Shown here piece after piece: positions 9,378 to 17,847 of a DNA stretch of 64,000 nucleotides. The first letter of the stretch is position 1. Every line of letters starts with the position of its first letter. This stretch comes from Gammaproteobacteria bacterium (GTDB lineage: Bacteria > Pseudomonadota > Gammaproteobacteria > Pseudomonadales > Pseudohongiellaceae), in assembly GCA_028818225.1 (NCBI GenBank), contig JAPPOG010000069.1, positions 1-64,000 on the forward strand, in the 5' to 3' direction. The position numbers and the translations under genes are program-made. A model generated the notes under the pieces. That model searched no databases. It was not told the origin of the DNA and worked only from the letters and a program-made list of their open reading frames with translations.

Positions 9378-9902
9378 ATGATTAAAAAAAGCAATGCAGG
9401 GAAAATATCTTTCGCAGCAATACTTATCCTCTTCGCGCTCGTAATGATAACGGCAAACACTATTGAACAGGCACAGGCTGATCATCATGGTGAGCAGATG
9501 GCTTTAAGCGGAAAAGACTATGAAGAAATTAAGTCACTGTATGCGCGCTATAACCAGGGTAGCGATTTTCGTGATACGGAATTATTTCTTTCTGCCTTTG
9601 CCGAAGATGCCATTATGACCAGGGAAGGTGGCGATATTGTTGGCTTAGAAGGCTTGCGAGCTGATCGTGCTCGCCGCTATCAGGGTGCAACCGGCGATGT
9701 TGGCAGGAGACACCTGAATGGCAGTTATTTAATTATGCCGACCTCTGAAGGAGCGGAGGCTAAAACTTATTACATTCTTATGGATGTGACAGAGAGGCCG
9801 CCCAGCGTAATTGGTTCGGGTTACTACGAAGACAAATTTATAAGAACCGAAGACGGGTGGAAAATTAAACACCGAACTTTATATAGAGACACTTTAGATT
9901 AA
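9378..9902 (+). CDS. exported NTF2-like / SnoaL-like protein
   Basis: 174 residues preceded by AAAGGAG. The N-terminus has a Lys-rich start and a hydrophobic core (about 14-35), typical of a signal peptide. The remainder resembles SnoaL-like alpha+beta barrels: an initial helix (LSGKDYEEIKSLYARYNQG), then the pattern FLSAFAEDAIMTREGG, and a C-terminal strand GWKIKHRTLYRDT. These barrels serve as cyclases, isomerases, dehydratases or binding modules. It is the third gene of the five-gene exported set. Confidence 0.7.
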   Translation: MIKKSNAGKISFAAILILFALVMITANTIEQAQADHHGEQMALSGKDYEEIKSLYARYNQGSDFRDTELFLSAFAEDAIMTREGGDIVGLEGLRADRARRYQGATGDVGRRHLNGSYLIMPTSEGAEAKTYYILMDVTERPPSVIGSGYYEDKFIRTEDGWKIKHRTLYRDTLD

Positions 9903-9971
9903 AACTTACTGTATTCAATTTGTTTGGAGCGGATAGCTGACAGTAACTAGTTCACATTTTGGGAGGTAGTT

Positions 9972-10502
9972 ATGCGAATACTCAATTCGGTTCTTCTTGC
10001 AACTGTTATCAGCAGTGGTGTTGCCGTAGTAGCGCAAGATGTATTTGAGGGGATTACAAACGAACCGCGCCCTGAGGAATACATTCACTGGAATAGTGAT
10101 TCCTATGCGGCAATAAAAAGTGACTTGCAACAAAGCTTGAGAGAGGGAAACGGTATCTTCGGCACAGACTTTGTTTATTTGAATGGGCTGCCCGCCGCAC
10201 AACATCGAACTCACAACGTGCAGTTTATTCATCGTTCAGGTTATACCCAGCCGGAGATTCATGAAAACAAATGGGATATCTATGTCATTGTCGATGGTCG
10301 CGGTACAGCACGAATTGGTGGTGAACGAGTAAATTTCATCGAAGGTAGATCCAACGAAGGTCAGTATCCCGAGTTAGAAGGAGCCCAGGAATATCAGGTT
10401 ACAGCTGGAGATATTCTGCATGTTCCAGCTAGAGTGTGGCACCAAATGATCACGGATCCTGACGAGACGATTACTTACGCTTTAATAAACATTATTCACT
10501 GA
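9972..10502 (+). CDS. secreted cupin domain protein
   Basis: 176 residues. A short signal peptide (1-20) ends Val-Val-Ala-Gln. The cupin barrel covers about 75-170: a first motif region with PEIHENKWDIYVIVDGRG and a second motif AGDILHVPARVWHQ. The His in the first motif and the His in VWHQ suggest a metal site. GGGAGGTAGTT precedes the ATG. It differs substantially from the cupin encoded at 8850-9344, so the two are not recent duplicates. It sits directly upstream of the quinoprotein gene. Confidence 0.72.
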   Translation: MRILNSVLLATVISSGVAVVAQDVFEGITNEPRPEEYIHWNSDSYAAIKSDLQQSLREGNGIFGTDFVYLNGLPAAQHRTHNVQFIHRSGYTQPEIHENKWDIYVIVDGRGTARIGGERVNFIEGRSNEGQYPELEGAQEYQVTAGDILHVPARVWHQMITDPDETITYALINIIH

Positions 10503-10535
10503 GAGAAGCAATGCCGTGAATAAGCAGGAGAGAAA

Positions 10536-12344
10536 ATGAAACAATTAAGTTGCACGCTAATTATCATAGTCACTGCAGCGTTAATTCAAACTCCAGTATT
10601 TGCGCAAGATGAAGAAGAGGCAACGGAAAATGGCGGCGGCATAATCCAACGCTATGGCCGCAATGCGGCTAATGGCATTGCTTCAGTGACCGCAGATCCA
10701 GCTTCATCGGAATTATTAAGTAATTATTCCTCGGTTTCCGACGCGCTATTACAAAATCCACCTGATGCAGACTGGCTCACCTGGCGCCGTACTTACGATA
10801 ACCGGGGTTTCTCCAATCTCGATCAAATCAATCGAGATAATGTCGCTGATCTGCAACTGGTCTGGCATCAAGAAGTCACAGTGGGCAATAACATGCCCAC
10901 ACCCCTGGTGCATGACGGTATTATGTTTCTCTACAGCGCCGGCGATGTTGTTCTTGCCCTGGATGCAACTAGCGGCGAAATGCTCTGGCGTTACAGCCAT
11001 GATGGTGATGGGGCAACCAGTCACAAGTTCGGAATAGCACTTCACGAAGATAAGGTATTGGTACCTACTTCCAACTATCACATGGTTGCATTGGATGCCC
11101 GTTCCGGCGAAGTCATCTGGGATCATGCCATCGACCTGGATACAACTCAGAATTATCAGGTCAGGTCGGCACCAACGGTAGCAGGCGGTCAGGTCATCCA
11201 GGGAATGGCGGCTTCTTTCATTCCTGGCGGTGGTTTTATTATCGCGATAGATCTGGAAACCGGTACAGAATCCTGGCGCTTTAATACGATTCCCCGTCCG
11301 GGAGAGCCTGGTGGCAACACCTGGAATAATATTCCGCTCGAAGAAAGACAGGGTGGTTCGGTATGGAATACCGGTGCCTATGACCCGGAACTGGATCTGG
11401 TTTATTACGGCGTATCGCCAACTTATAACACGCAACCTCTGCTCTATCCATTAGGTATTGAAGGCGTTACCAACGAAGCGCTTTATACCAATGCCACAAT
11501 TGCCCTGCGTCCTGCAACCGGGGAACTGGTTTGGTATTTTCAGCATGTTGCTAACGACCAGCATGACCTGGACTGGATTTTTGAAAGGTCAATTGTTGAG
11601 CTCGATATTAACGGTGAAACAAGAAAAGTAGTGGTGACTGCAGGCAAGCCAGCATTGTTCGATGCGCTGGATGCCGAAACCGGGCAGTATTTGTTTTCAG
11701 TCGACCCCGGTTTTCAAAATTTGTTTGCGGCAATTAATCCTGAGACCGGTGAGAAGATTCCCAATCCTAATGTGTTTCCCGATGCGGAAGAGATACGAAC
11801 CGTCTGTCCGTTCTGGCAAGGGGGTCGCAACTGGCATGCTTCGTCGGTAAACAACGATACAGGATTCTTATTCGTACCCATGTTCGAAGTGTGTATGGAT
11901 ACCCTGCTCGATGGCAGCGGTACTCTGCTTACATCTGGTTTGCGTGCCGACACTCGGCCTTCACCCGATAGCGATGGCAACTATGGCCGCTTACAGGCGA
12001 TCGATCTCAAAACCCGAGAACTGGCCTGGCAACATCGCGAGGAAATCGTACCGGCCTCTGCCAGTCTCGCTACCGCAGGCGGCCTGGTGTTTCTCGGTTA
12101 TCTTGATTCCAAGCTCAAGGCTTTCGATCAACGTAACGGCGAGATACTCTGGGAAACTCAGCTCGATGCGATTCCTGCCGCCTTTCCTATTACCTATAGC
12201 GTAGAAGGAAAGCAGTACGTGGCCGTGGTGGCCGGTCAACTCAATATTCACACGGGAATCTGGCTGGGCTTACAGAATCAGTTTTCCGGCTTCGTGCCTG
12301 AAGCGCCAGGACCGGCAGCATTGTGGGTGTTTGCACTGGATTAA
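10536..12344 (+). CDS. PQQ-dependent alcohol-dehydrogenase-like quinoprotein without cytochrome domain
   Basis: 602 residues, signal peptide 1-23, preceded by AGGAGAGAAA. The mature protein is one PQQ beta-propeller: WRRTYDNRGFSNLDQINRDN is the usual first-blade start of methanol/ethanol-type quinoproteins, and blades with ALDATSGEMLW, ALDARSGEVIW and AIDLETGTESWRF follow. A region near residue 345 reads QHDLDW, where family members usually have WDY, so the catalytic Asp neighbourhood is altered. There is no CxxCH, so electrons would pass to a separate cytochrome. It is the last gene of the 8.3-12.3 kb exported set; the partner proteins may bind or prepare its substrate (inference). Confidence 0.82.
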   Translation: MKQLSCTLIIIVTAALIQTPVFAQDEEEATENGGGIIQRYGRNAANGIASVTADPASSELLSNYSSVSDALLQNPPDADWLTWRRTYDNRGFSNLDQINRDNVADLQLVWHQEVTVGNNMPTPLVHDGIMFLYSAGDVVLALDATSGEMLWRYSHDGDGATSHKFGIALHEDKVLVPTSNYHMVALDARSGEVIWDHAIDLDTTQNYQVRSAPTVAGGQVIQGMAASFIPGGGFIIAIDLETGTESWRFNTIPRPGEPGGNTWNNIPLEERQGGSVWNTGAYDPELDLVYYGVSPTYNTQPLLYPLGIEGVTNEALYTNATIALRPATGELVWYFQHVANDQHDLDWIFERSIVELDINGETRKVVVTAGKPALFDALDAETGQYLFSVDPGFQNLFAAINPETGEKIPNPNVFPDAEEIRTVCPFWQGGRNWHASSVNNDTGFLFVPMFEVCMDTLLDGSGTLLTSGLRADTRPSPDSDGNYGRLQAIDLKTRELAWQHREEIVPASASLATAGGLVFLGYLDSKLKAFDQRNGEILWETQLDAIPAAFPITYSVEGKQYVAVVAGQLNIHTGIWLGLQNQFSGFVPEAPGPAALWVFALD

Positions 12345-12388
12345 GCGCGATAATAGATAGATCTAAACTGACTTAAACGATTGGCTTG

Positions 12389-12610
12389 TTATTCAGCTTC
12401 TTTCCTGAATTTCCTAACTCTGAATCTTCCCCTCCTCGGAGAGGGTTTAGAATTATCTGCATTTGATTGACCAATTGCTGTGCCGATAGCAGCGCCAATC
12501 GCGATACCGATCGCAATTCCGAAGCTGGTATTATCCATTGCTGATCCCAATGCGATACCAAACACTAATCCAAAAGCGATGCCTATACCGATGGTCTTTT
12601 CGCTATCCAA
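12389..12610 (-). CDS. small glycine-zipper membrane protein
   Basis: 73 residues. The middle (about 7-47) is built from Gly/Ala/Ile repeats spaced four apart (GIAIGIAIGAAIGTAIG), a glycine-zipper membrane segment, followed by a basic tail (PRRGRFRVRKFRK). The only usual start is TTG at 12610, 6 bases after the stop of the upstream secreted-protein gene, so it would be translated by coupling. No strong Shine-Dalgarno is visible. A 62-codon frame on the same strand (12373-12561) has no such pattern and is taken as a shadow. Function unknown. Confidence 0.5.
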   Translation of the reverse strand: MDSEKTIGIGIAFGLVFGIALGSAMDNTSFGIAIGIAIGAAIGTAIGQSNADNSKPSPRRGRFRVRKFRKEAE

Positions 12611-12616
12611 AATCGA

Positions 12617-13594
12617 TCAGTCGCTCTCTTCCATTTGTTCCTGAACTCGCGCGCCTCGCAGAATATTCACCATGCCGTAGTTGCCTTCGTGACAGGCATA
12701 TTCATAGACCTGACCGGCGACTTTGTACATGGGTATCAGGCCAACTATCTTGTCGGTAAAAGTGCTGGGGTCATTTACCGTAAATTCGTAGTTAACCTGG
12801 TCGTGAGCGACACGGGTAAACTTCTCAATTAAATGCTTATCCTTCGATGTGCCAAACATGGAAAAGCTATTGGTCAGACCGTTAAAATTTTTGGTTTCCA
12901 CTACCAGGGTATCGCCTTCCCAATAGCCGCGCGCATCACCAGCCCACATGCTGGTTTCTTCCGGGGCATACTCGCTATTGTTCATGGGAATCACGCGGGT
13001 TTCATGCACCATTTCCGTAACAATAACTACATGGTCTCTGTTTTGGACAATCTGCAAATTGTTGTTGTAGAAACTCGGTGTAACCGGCGGGCCGGCATTG
13101 AATCCCAGAATGCAGCGATCCGATAAAGGACGATCTTCCGGGCCATCGGTGCCGAAGGTTACTCCCAGAGCGGCACGCACAGGACGGTCCGGAATTTCAG
13201 TGAAGCTGGAGCGATAAGCATTTTCTTGCAGTGGCGGTATCCGACCATTTTCCGGATAGATAATGTGAGAAGTTAACTGCGCTCTTCCAAGTCCCGCGCT
13301 TTCGATCCAAAAATCATTATAGGCTTCATCCACTCCCGTTCCTGGTATGGCAGCATCGGAAGATTCATCCAGCGCACTGGATCTTGCCTGTAACTCTGCA
13401 ACCTCTTCGTCGGTTAAATATTGGCGATCACCATATTGAGCAGGACGCTGCATCGGTGTTTGGGATGAGAAATTCCATACACCTTGTAAATCCGGCAATC
13501 CCCATTCTGTGCGGGGCACTTCGTAACTCTGCGCGAAGCTAATACCGGGGAGTAACAAAAGGGTGAAGGTGATAATTTTCAATTGAGGCTTCAT
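12617..13594 (-). CDS. secreted protein of unknown function with N-terminal DLQGVW motif
   Basis: 325 residues with a signal peptide (1-21). The mature start TEWGLPDLQGVWNFSSQTP contains the Asp-Leu-x-Gly-x-Trp pattern of a secreted family that is frequent in quinoprotein-rich Gammaproteobacteria and Acidobacteria. Other features are a Trp-rich centre (SMWAGDARGYWEGDTLVVETKNF) and a C-terminal YACHEGNYGM segment. I know no experimentally assigned function. The protein encoded at 53796-54542 shares the DLxGxW start and the overall plan. The glycine-zipper ORF follows 6 bases downstream. Confidence 0.75.
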   Translation of the reverse strand: MKPQLKIITFTLLLLPGISFAQSYEVPRTEWGLPDLQGVWNFSSQTPMQRPAQYGDRQYLTDEEVAELQARSSALDESSDAAIPGTGVDEAYNDFWIESAGLGRAQLTSHIIYPENGRIPPLQENAYRSSFTEIPDRPVRAALGVTFGTDGPEDRPLSDRCILGFNAGPPVTPSFYNNNLQIVQNRDHVVIVTEMVHETRVIPMNNSEYAPEETSMWAGDARGYWEGDTLVVETKNFNGLTNSFSMFGTSKDKHLIEKFTRVAHDQVNYEFTVNDPSTFTDKIVGLIPMYKVAGQVYEYACHEGNYGMVNILRGARVQEQMEESD

Positions 13595-13642
13595 GGGCAG
13601 TCTCTTGGTGTTTTCTGTCGATGGGATTATGCACGAATTAGG

Positions 13643-14107
13643 CTAGTTGTTCTCCTGATTCATCGTGTCAAAACACAAATCAACGATTTCCTGCCAATGA
13701 GCCAGAAATCCTGGCCTGTGTCTCTCCCACCATTCCTCATAACCAGGTTTTTGCAGGTATGCACGAATAGTTGAAAGGGCATCTTCATTATCTACCTCTA
13801 TTGCACCGGCTCTAAGGTGCTCCCAGGCGACTTCAAGCGTAGTCATAATTCGAAAATAGTATTCGTCTCTGAGAATCGATTCCCAGGGCTCCAATTCTTC
13901 CTCTATTTCTAACTTAGCTATGATCTGAGCGATTTCTGGAGTAACAGACGAGGAGGTATCCATATATAGCTTGTTAATCTCCCGGTATCCCGAGACATGA
14001 AGATCTTTCTTAACCTGTTTGATCTGTGAGGCCAGATAAAGAAGGGTAATCAGCACCGCTAGTGCGCCGACTATTTCTCCTATTGCTCCGACCGCATCCC
14101 AAGTCAT
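13643..14107 (-). CDS. single-helix membrane protein, GAIGEIVGA family (paralogue B)
   Basis: 154 residues. The first 28 residues (MTWDAVGAIGEIVGALAVLI then TLLYLASQI) form one hydrophobic segment with conserved polar Glu and Gln positions. The remaining ~125 residues are predicted soluble and rich in Trp/Glu. The same N-terminus is found in the genes at 14111-14608 and 18313-18831, while the C-terminal parts diverge strongly. It starts 3 bases after the stop of the paralogue upstream, so the two are co-translated. Function unknown. Confidence 0.75.
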   Translation of the reverse strand: MTWDAVGAIGEIVGALAVLITLLYLASQIKQVKKDLHVSGYREINKLYMDTSSSVTPEIAQIIAKLEIEEELEPWESILRDEYYFRIMTTLEVAWEHLRAGAIEVDNEDALSTIRAYLQKPGYEEWWERHRPGFLAHWQEIVDLCFDTMNQENN

Positions 14108-14110
14108 AAT

Positions 14111-14608
14111 TTAAGTATCAGCCCAGCTGGCCATACGAACATAGGTATCATCCGGCTCAGCATTTTTTAACAAGTCATCAATTAAAGCTGCAAAAGTCGG
14201 ATCGACAATTCCTCGACCAACTGCGTTCCACCATTTTTTACCTAATTCCGATGAATGGTTGATAACTATTACGTGGCGATAGGCAAGCCACGTTTCCTCA
14301 TCTAGTAATCCATTTGTGTACTGAAAATATTCAAACTCACGATTACGCAAGTCGAGAGTAAACATAAAGCCCAGCTGCAGCTGTTCCTCAGCCGACAAAC
14401 ATTCATTGGTCACATATTTAGCAAAAGTTTTGGAGTGATCTATGTTGGCATTGAGAGAGGTGACATCGTTGGAGACTAGTGTCTGGCGTGACTCGGAACG
14501 CAATAGATCATTACTTTGACGGATTTGCACAGCCAGATAGGCTAGAGTGGCAACAACTGCCAGTGCGCCGATGATCTCACTTATTGCGCCAACTGCTTCC
14601 CAGTTCAT
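14111..14608 (-). CDS. single-helix membrane protein, GAIGEIVGA family (paralogue A)
   Basis: 165 residues, beginning MNWEAVGAISEIIGALAVVA then TLAYLAVQIRQSN, the same membrane start as its two relatives in this window. After the helix comes a soluble alpha-helical domain containing a Phe/Tyr-rich segment (REFEYFQYTNGLLDEETW). The gene is first in the leftward A-B pair and is divergent from the RidA-like gene. The 216-base spacer holds an inverted repeat GTTATTTT/AAAATAAC (14623-14630 and 14645-14652), a possible operator just upstream of this gene. Function unknown. Confidence 0.75.
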   Translation of the reverse strand: MNWEAVGAISEIIGALAVVATLAYLAVQIRQSNDLLRSESRQTLVSNDVTSLNANIDHSKTFAKYVTNECLSAEEQLQLGFMFTLDLRNREFEYFQYTNGLLDEETWLAYRHVIVINHSSELGKKWWNAVGRGIVDPTFAALIDDLLKNAEPDDTYVRMASWADT

Positions 14609-14824
14609 TATTCTTCTTATACGTTATTTTAAACTTGAAGCGTGAAAATAACATGAATAAAAAATGGCTTACAGTGACTATCAGTCCTTTTGATTGGAAG
14701 TTATGACTGGACTTGATTAACTCGCCCCTTTAGTCTGGTTTTTCTGAAGTTAGTACATAGTTGAAACACTGCTATGTCCTTGTTAATTCACCCGGTGAAT
14801 TTTATTCACACACAGGAGATAAGC

Positions 14825-15370
14825 ATGATGAATCCTTCTCGCGCCCTCGACTTTGCACGTAACTGGTCCGCCAGGCTACTTTATAAATTATTACTGGTTT
14901 TGGGATTCATGTCCTTTGGGGTCAGCGTCCTCTATGCGGATGTGACTCGTTACCCATTGCCGAATGGTTCTACCTTTCCTATTGCACAAGCGGTGGAAGT
15001 CACGGCAGATACGGGACTGGTCTTTCTGAGTGGTGCTACGCCACTTCCCGCCGACAGTTCAGCCGGGGTTGGCAACCCTGCTTACTATGGTGATACCCGG
15101 ATTCAAACTATCAGCGTACTGAACCGTATAAAGGAGAACCTTGAAGACAAGGATCTGGAAATGGGTGATATCATCAAGCTGACAGTATTCCTGGTGGGTG
15201 ACCCTGCCAACGACAATGTGATGGACTTCGCCGGTTTCATGGAAGGTTACACTGAGTTTTTTGGTACTGCTGAACAACCCAATCTGCCAGCACGCTCTGC
15301 GTTCCAAATTGCCAGATTAGGCCAGCCATTAATGTTTGTTGAAATAGAGGCAATCGCAGCGAGACCTTGA
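14825..15370 (+). CDS. exported RidA/YjgF-YER057c-UK114 family protein
   Basis: 181 residues from ATG 14825, chosen because CAGGAGATAAGC precedes it. The frame is open further upstream, but without a ribosome site. The N-terminus has a Arg-containing start and a hydrophobic stretch at about 20-38, so the protein is exported or anchored, unusual for RidA. The RidA core follows: VFLSGATPLP, then repeated helix (QTISVLNRIKENLEDKDLEMGD), and NLPARSAFQIARLG, whose Arg is the usual carboxylate-binding residue of imine deaminases. Cytosolic RidA hydrolyses reactive enamines; an extracytoplasmic member may act differently. Confidence 0.8.
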   Translation: MMNPSRALDFARNWSARLLYKLLLVLGFMSFGVSVLYADVTRYPLPNGSTFPIAQAVEVTADTGLVFLSGATPLPADSSAGVGNPAYYGDTRIQTISVLNRIKENLEDKDLEMGDIIKLTVFLVGDPANDNVMDFAGFMEGYTEFFGTAEQPNLPARSAFQIARLGQPLMFVEIEAIAARP

Positions 15371-15463
15371 TAGTCTGGGTTTCTATGGCAAAGATGCCAT
15401 AATGAGTTGTTTGACTTAATATTCAGTCGCGGCTCCGTTAGCGCAGTATGAGGGAAATAAACA

Positions 15464-16045
15464 TTGTCTAAATCACTAATTACTCGGCGAGATTTTCTAC
15501 GTTCGATCTCGGATAGTGCCCGGCATTCCCTGGTGGTTCTGTCACTACCTTCAATCGCGCTGGCGACACAACAGGCCAGGGCAGCTCAGAATGCTGGCCG
15601 CAATCTGGTAAACCTGAATAGCAATGAAGCTGCAGAGCTTGAAGCTATCGCCGCACGGATCATGCCTACAGATGAGACTCCCGGAGCGAGAGAAGCGGGC
15701 GTTATTTACTTCATGGACAACGTGCTTGGTGAAGAGCGATCTGAAGTATTACCAGCACTTCGTAAGGGTCTTTCAGACCTGCAAGCAGTAGCGAATGCTC
15801 GTTTCGGAAGTGACCTGCTGAACTCTTTATCCGATGCTGATTTGGATACGCTGCTGGCAGAAATCGAGGATTCCAGTTTCTTTGGCACGGTGCGCTATCT
15901 CACCATAGCTGGCATGTTCACTAATCCGGTGCACGGAGGGAATCAGGAAGAGATAGGGTGGCAGTTGATCGGATTTGAAGACAACCACGCCTGGTCTCCA
16001 CCGTTTGGCTATTACGATGCTGAATACATGGAAACGGGGGAGTAA
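15464..16045 (+). CDS. gluconate 2-dehydrogenase subunit 3-like protein, Tat signal
   Basis: 193 residues from a TTG start preceded by GAGGGAAATAAACA; a nearby ATG at 15448 is out of frame. The N-terminus carries a twin-arginine motif (TRRDFLRS, residues 7-14) followed by a hydrophobic segment ending Ala-Arg-Ala-Ala. The body matches the small third subunit of membrane gluconate or FAD-glucose dehydrogenases: AAELEAIAARIMPTDETPGAREAGVIYFMD and a C-terminal GGNQEEIGWQLIGF. In characterised complexes this subunit carries the folded flavoprotein through the Tat system. The GMC flavoprotein gene starts 2 bases after its stop, which supports the same role here. Confidence 0.85.
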   Translation: MSKSLITRRDFLRSISDSARHSLVVLSLPSIALATQQARAAQNAGRNLVNLNSNEAAELEAIAARIMPTDETPGAREAGVIYFMDNVLGEERSEVLPALRKGLSDLQAVANARFGSDLLNSLSDADLDTLLAEIEDSSFFGTVRYLTIAGMFTNPVHGGNQEEIGWQLIGFEDNHAWSPPFGYYDAEYMETGE

Positions 16046-16047
16046 AC

Positions 16048-17709
16048 ATGGCGCAGGCAGAATTTTCACCCGGTGAAGAAGTAGATTTTGTGGTGGTTGG
16101 CTCCGGTGCTGCCGGTGGCATTGTGGCCCGCGAACTCGCTATGGCCGGTCTTAAGGTGGTGGTGCTGGAACAAGGTCCTTACCTGCAACTTGCCGATTAC
16201 ACCCATGATGAATGGCTTATCAATGAAAACGAGGAATTGGCCTGGGGCCCAAAGAAGGGTCATCCTCAGACATTTCGTAAATACGAACACGAAACCGCGC
16301 AGGTGATGGATGATGATCCTCTGACCTATGCCCATAATGTCGGTGGCAGCAGTCATCATTTTTCCGGTAATTTCTGGCGCTTCCGTCCAATCGATTTCAT
16401 GGAGCGCTCGGTGCTCGGCGAAATCCCCGGCACTAATTTCGCCGATTGGCCCATTAGCTATGATGAGCTGGAGCCTTACTATACGAAAGTAGACTGGGAA
16501 ATCGGCTTGTCCGGATTACAGGGGCCATGGGATCCGCCGCGGTCGCGGGATTATCCACTGCCGCCACTGCCGGTGAAGTCGTCGGGTGTGCTACTGGAAC
16601 GGGCGGCAAAGGCATTGGGCTTGACTGCTTACCCCGAACCCCATGCAATCCTGTCGCAGCCCTTTAATGGCCGTGCCGGATGTATCCATTGCGGCTTCTG
16701 TCTTGGCTATGCCTGTGAGGTTGGCGCCAAGTCATCTACCGCCACCGCCATGATTCCTCAGGCGCTGGCATCAGGTAACTGCGAATTACGACCCATGAGT
16801 ACAGTCGCTCGAGTAGAAACCAACGACAGCGGCCGGGTAACTGAAGTGGTTTACTGGGATGAGAATGGAGTAATTCATTCGCAGAAAGCGAAAGCTGCGG
16901 TACTTTGTGCCAACGGCGCTGAGACGCCGCGCCTGTTGTTATTGTCTGAGTCCAGCCAATTTCCCGATGGGCTGGCTAACGGCAGCGGTATGGTGGGCAA
17001 GAACTTAATGTTTAATGGTGCTACGTCCACGGCTGGTATGTTTGAACACCCAATTAATGCTCATAAGAGCGTACCCACGACGCGGGTTATTCACGATTTT
17101 TACAGTATTGATCCGAGCCTTGGTTTTTACGGCGGCGGCGGTATTGACGAGCGCCACCTGGCACGAGGATTACCCATGGCTTTCGCCATGCAACGCAGCC
17201 GCTTTAGTGGCAGAAGCTGGGGCAGTGAATTCAAAAACCAATTGGCTCATGAGTTTACGCATGCCTGTTCTTTTTCCGGGCATACCACAAGCCTGCCGCT
17301 CTCTACAAATAATGTGACACTTGACCCTACGGTCAGAGATAAATGGGGGCGTCCAGCTCTACGTACTACCTACATGGACCATCCAGATGACCTCGCCACC
17401 ATGAAATTTTTCGTAGATCGTGCAGAAGAGCTCATGGAAGCCATTGGAGGAACCAACATTCACAGCAGATGGGATGAGGAAGGTCAGACCGGAGGCGCTC
17501 ACTTACTCGGCACCTGCCGTATGGGTGATGATCCGGATTCATCGGTTGTCGATCGCTACAATCGGGCCCATGATGTGCCCAACTTGTTTATGGTTGACGG
17601 AAGCAGTCTCGTCACAGGTGGTCGCGGACAACCCACTATGACCATTATGGCTCTGGCTTTCAGGGCGGCTGATCATATGATTCAGGCTGCGGGAAGGGGG
17701 GAGATTTGA
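16048..17709 (+). CDS. GMC-family FAD oxidoreductase (gluconate/glucose dehydrogenase large-subunit type)
   Basis: 553 residues without its own signal peptide, consistent with hitch-hiker Tat export by the preceding subunit. FAD-binding motif GSGAAGG at 18-24. GMC C-terminal signatures are GTCRMG and a GGRGQPTMTIMAL end motif with Gln where many members have Asn. A cysteine cluster C212-x2-C215-x2-C218-x4-C223 sits where FAD-glucose dehydrogenase has its 3Fe-4S cluster, so an iron-sulfur relay is plausible. No cytochrome c subunit is encoded next door, so the electron acceptor must be elsewhere. The substrate is a sugar, polyol or alcohol; not determinable. Confidence 0.87.
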   Translation: MAQAEFSPGEEVDFVVVGSGAAGGIVARELAMAGLKVVVLEQGPYLQLADYTHDEWLINENEELAWGPKKGHPQTFRKYEHETAQVMDDDPLTYAHNVGGSSHHFSGNFWRFRPIDFMERSVLGEIPGTNFADWPISYDELEPYYTKVDWEIGLSGLQGPWDPPRSRDYPLPPLPVKSSGVLLERAAKALGLTAYPEPHAILSQPFNGRAGCIHCGFCLGYACEVGAKSSTATAMIPQALASGNCELRPMSTVARVETNDSGRVTEVVYWDENGVIHSQKAKAAVLCANGAETPRLLLLSESSQFPDGLANGSGMVGKNLMFNGATSTAGMFEHPINAHKSVPTTRVIHDFYSIDPSLGFYGGGGIDERHLARGLPMAFAMQRSRFSGRSWGSEFKNQLAHEFTHACSFSGHTTSLPLSTNNVTLDPTVRDKWGRPALRTTYMDHPDDLATMKFFVDRAEELMEAIGGTNIHSRWDEEGQTGGAHLLGTCRMGDDPDSSVVDRYNRAHDVPNLFMVDGSSLVTGGRGQPTMTIMALAFRAADHMIQAAGRGEI

Positions 17710-17757
17710 TCAGTTCAATCGTTACGGGCTCCTTTGCTTGGGCTCGGCTGGATTAAA

Positions 17758-17794
17758 AATTAGCAAGTAGGAAATTCCTATTTGCTAATTTTTT
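17758..17794 (+). terminator. intrinsic terminator after the GMC oxidoreductase gene
   Basis: A 16-bp stem pairs 17758-17773 with 17775-17790, with one G-T pair, and runs into six T at 17789-17794. It ends the dehydrogenase transcript before the hemoglobin gene. Confidence 0.8.
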
Positions 17795-17847
17795 GGGAGC
17801 AATACAAATGAATAATAATAGTCAATTGAATAAAAAGGAGTAGTACC

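Noticed and set aside
12373-12561. 62-codon frame overlapping the glycine-zipper ORF
   Set aside because: It lacks the regular glycine periodicity that supports the other frame.
15384-15401. Perfect inverted repeat TATGGCA/TGCCATA between RidA and dehydrogenase genes
   Set aside because: It could be an operator, but no promoter with proper spacing could be placed on it and there is no T run for a terminator.
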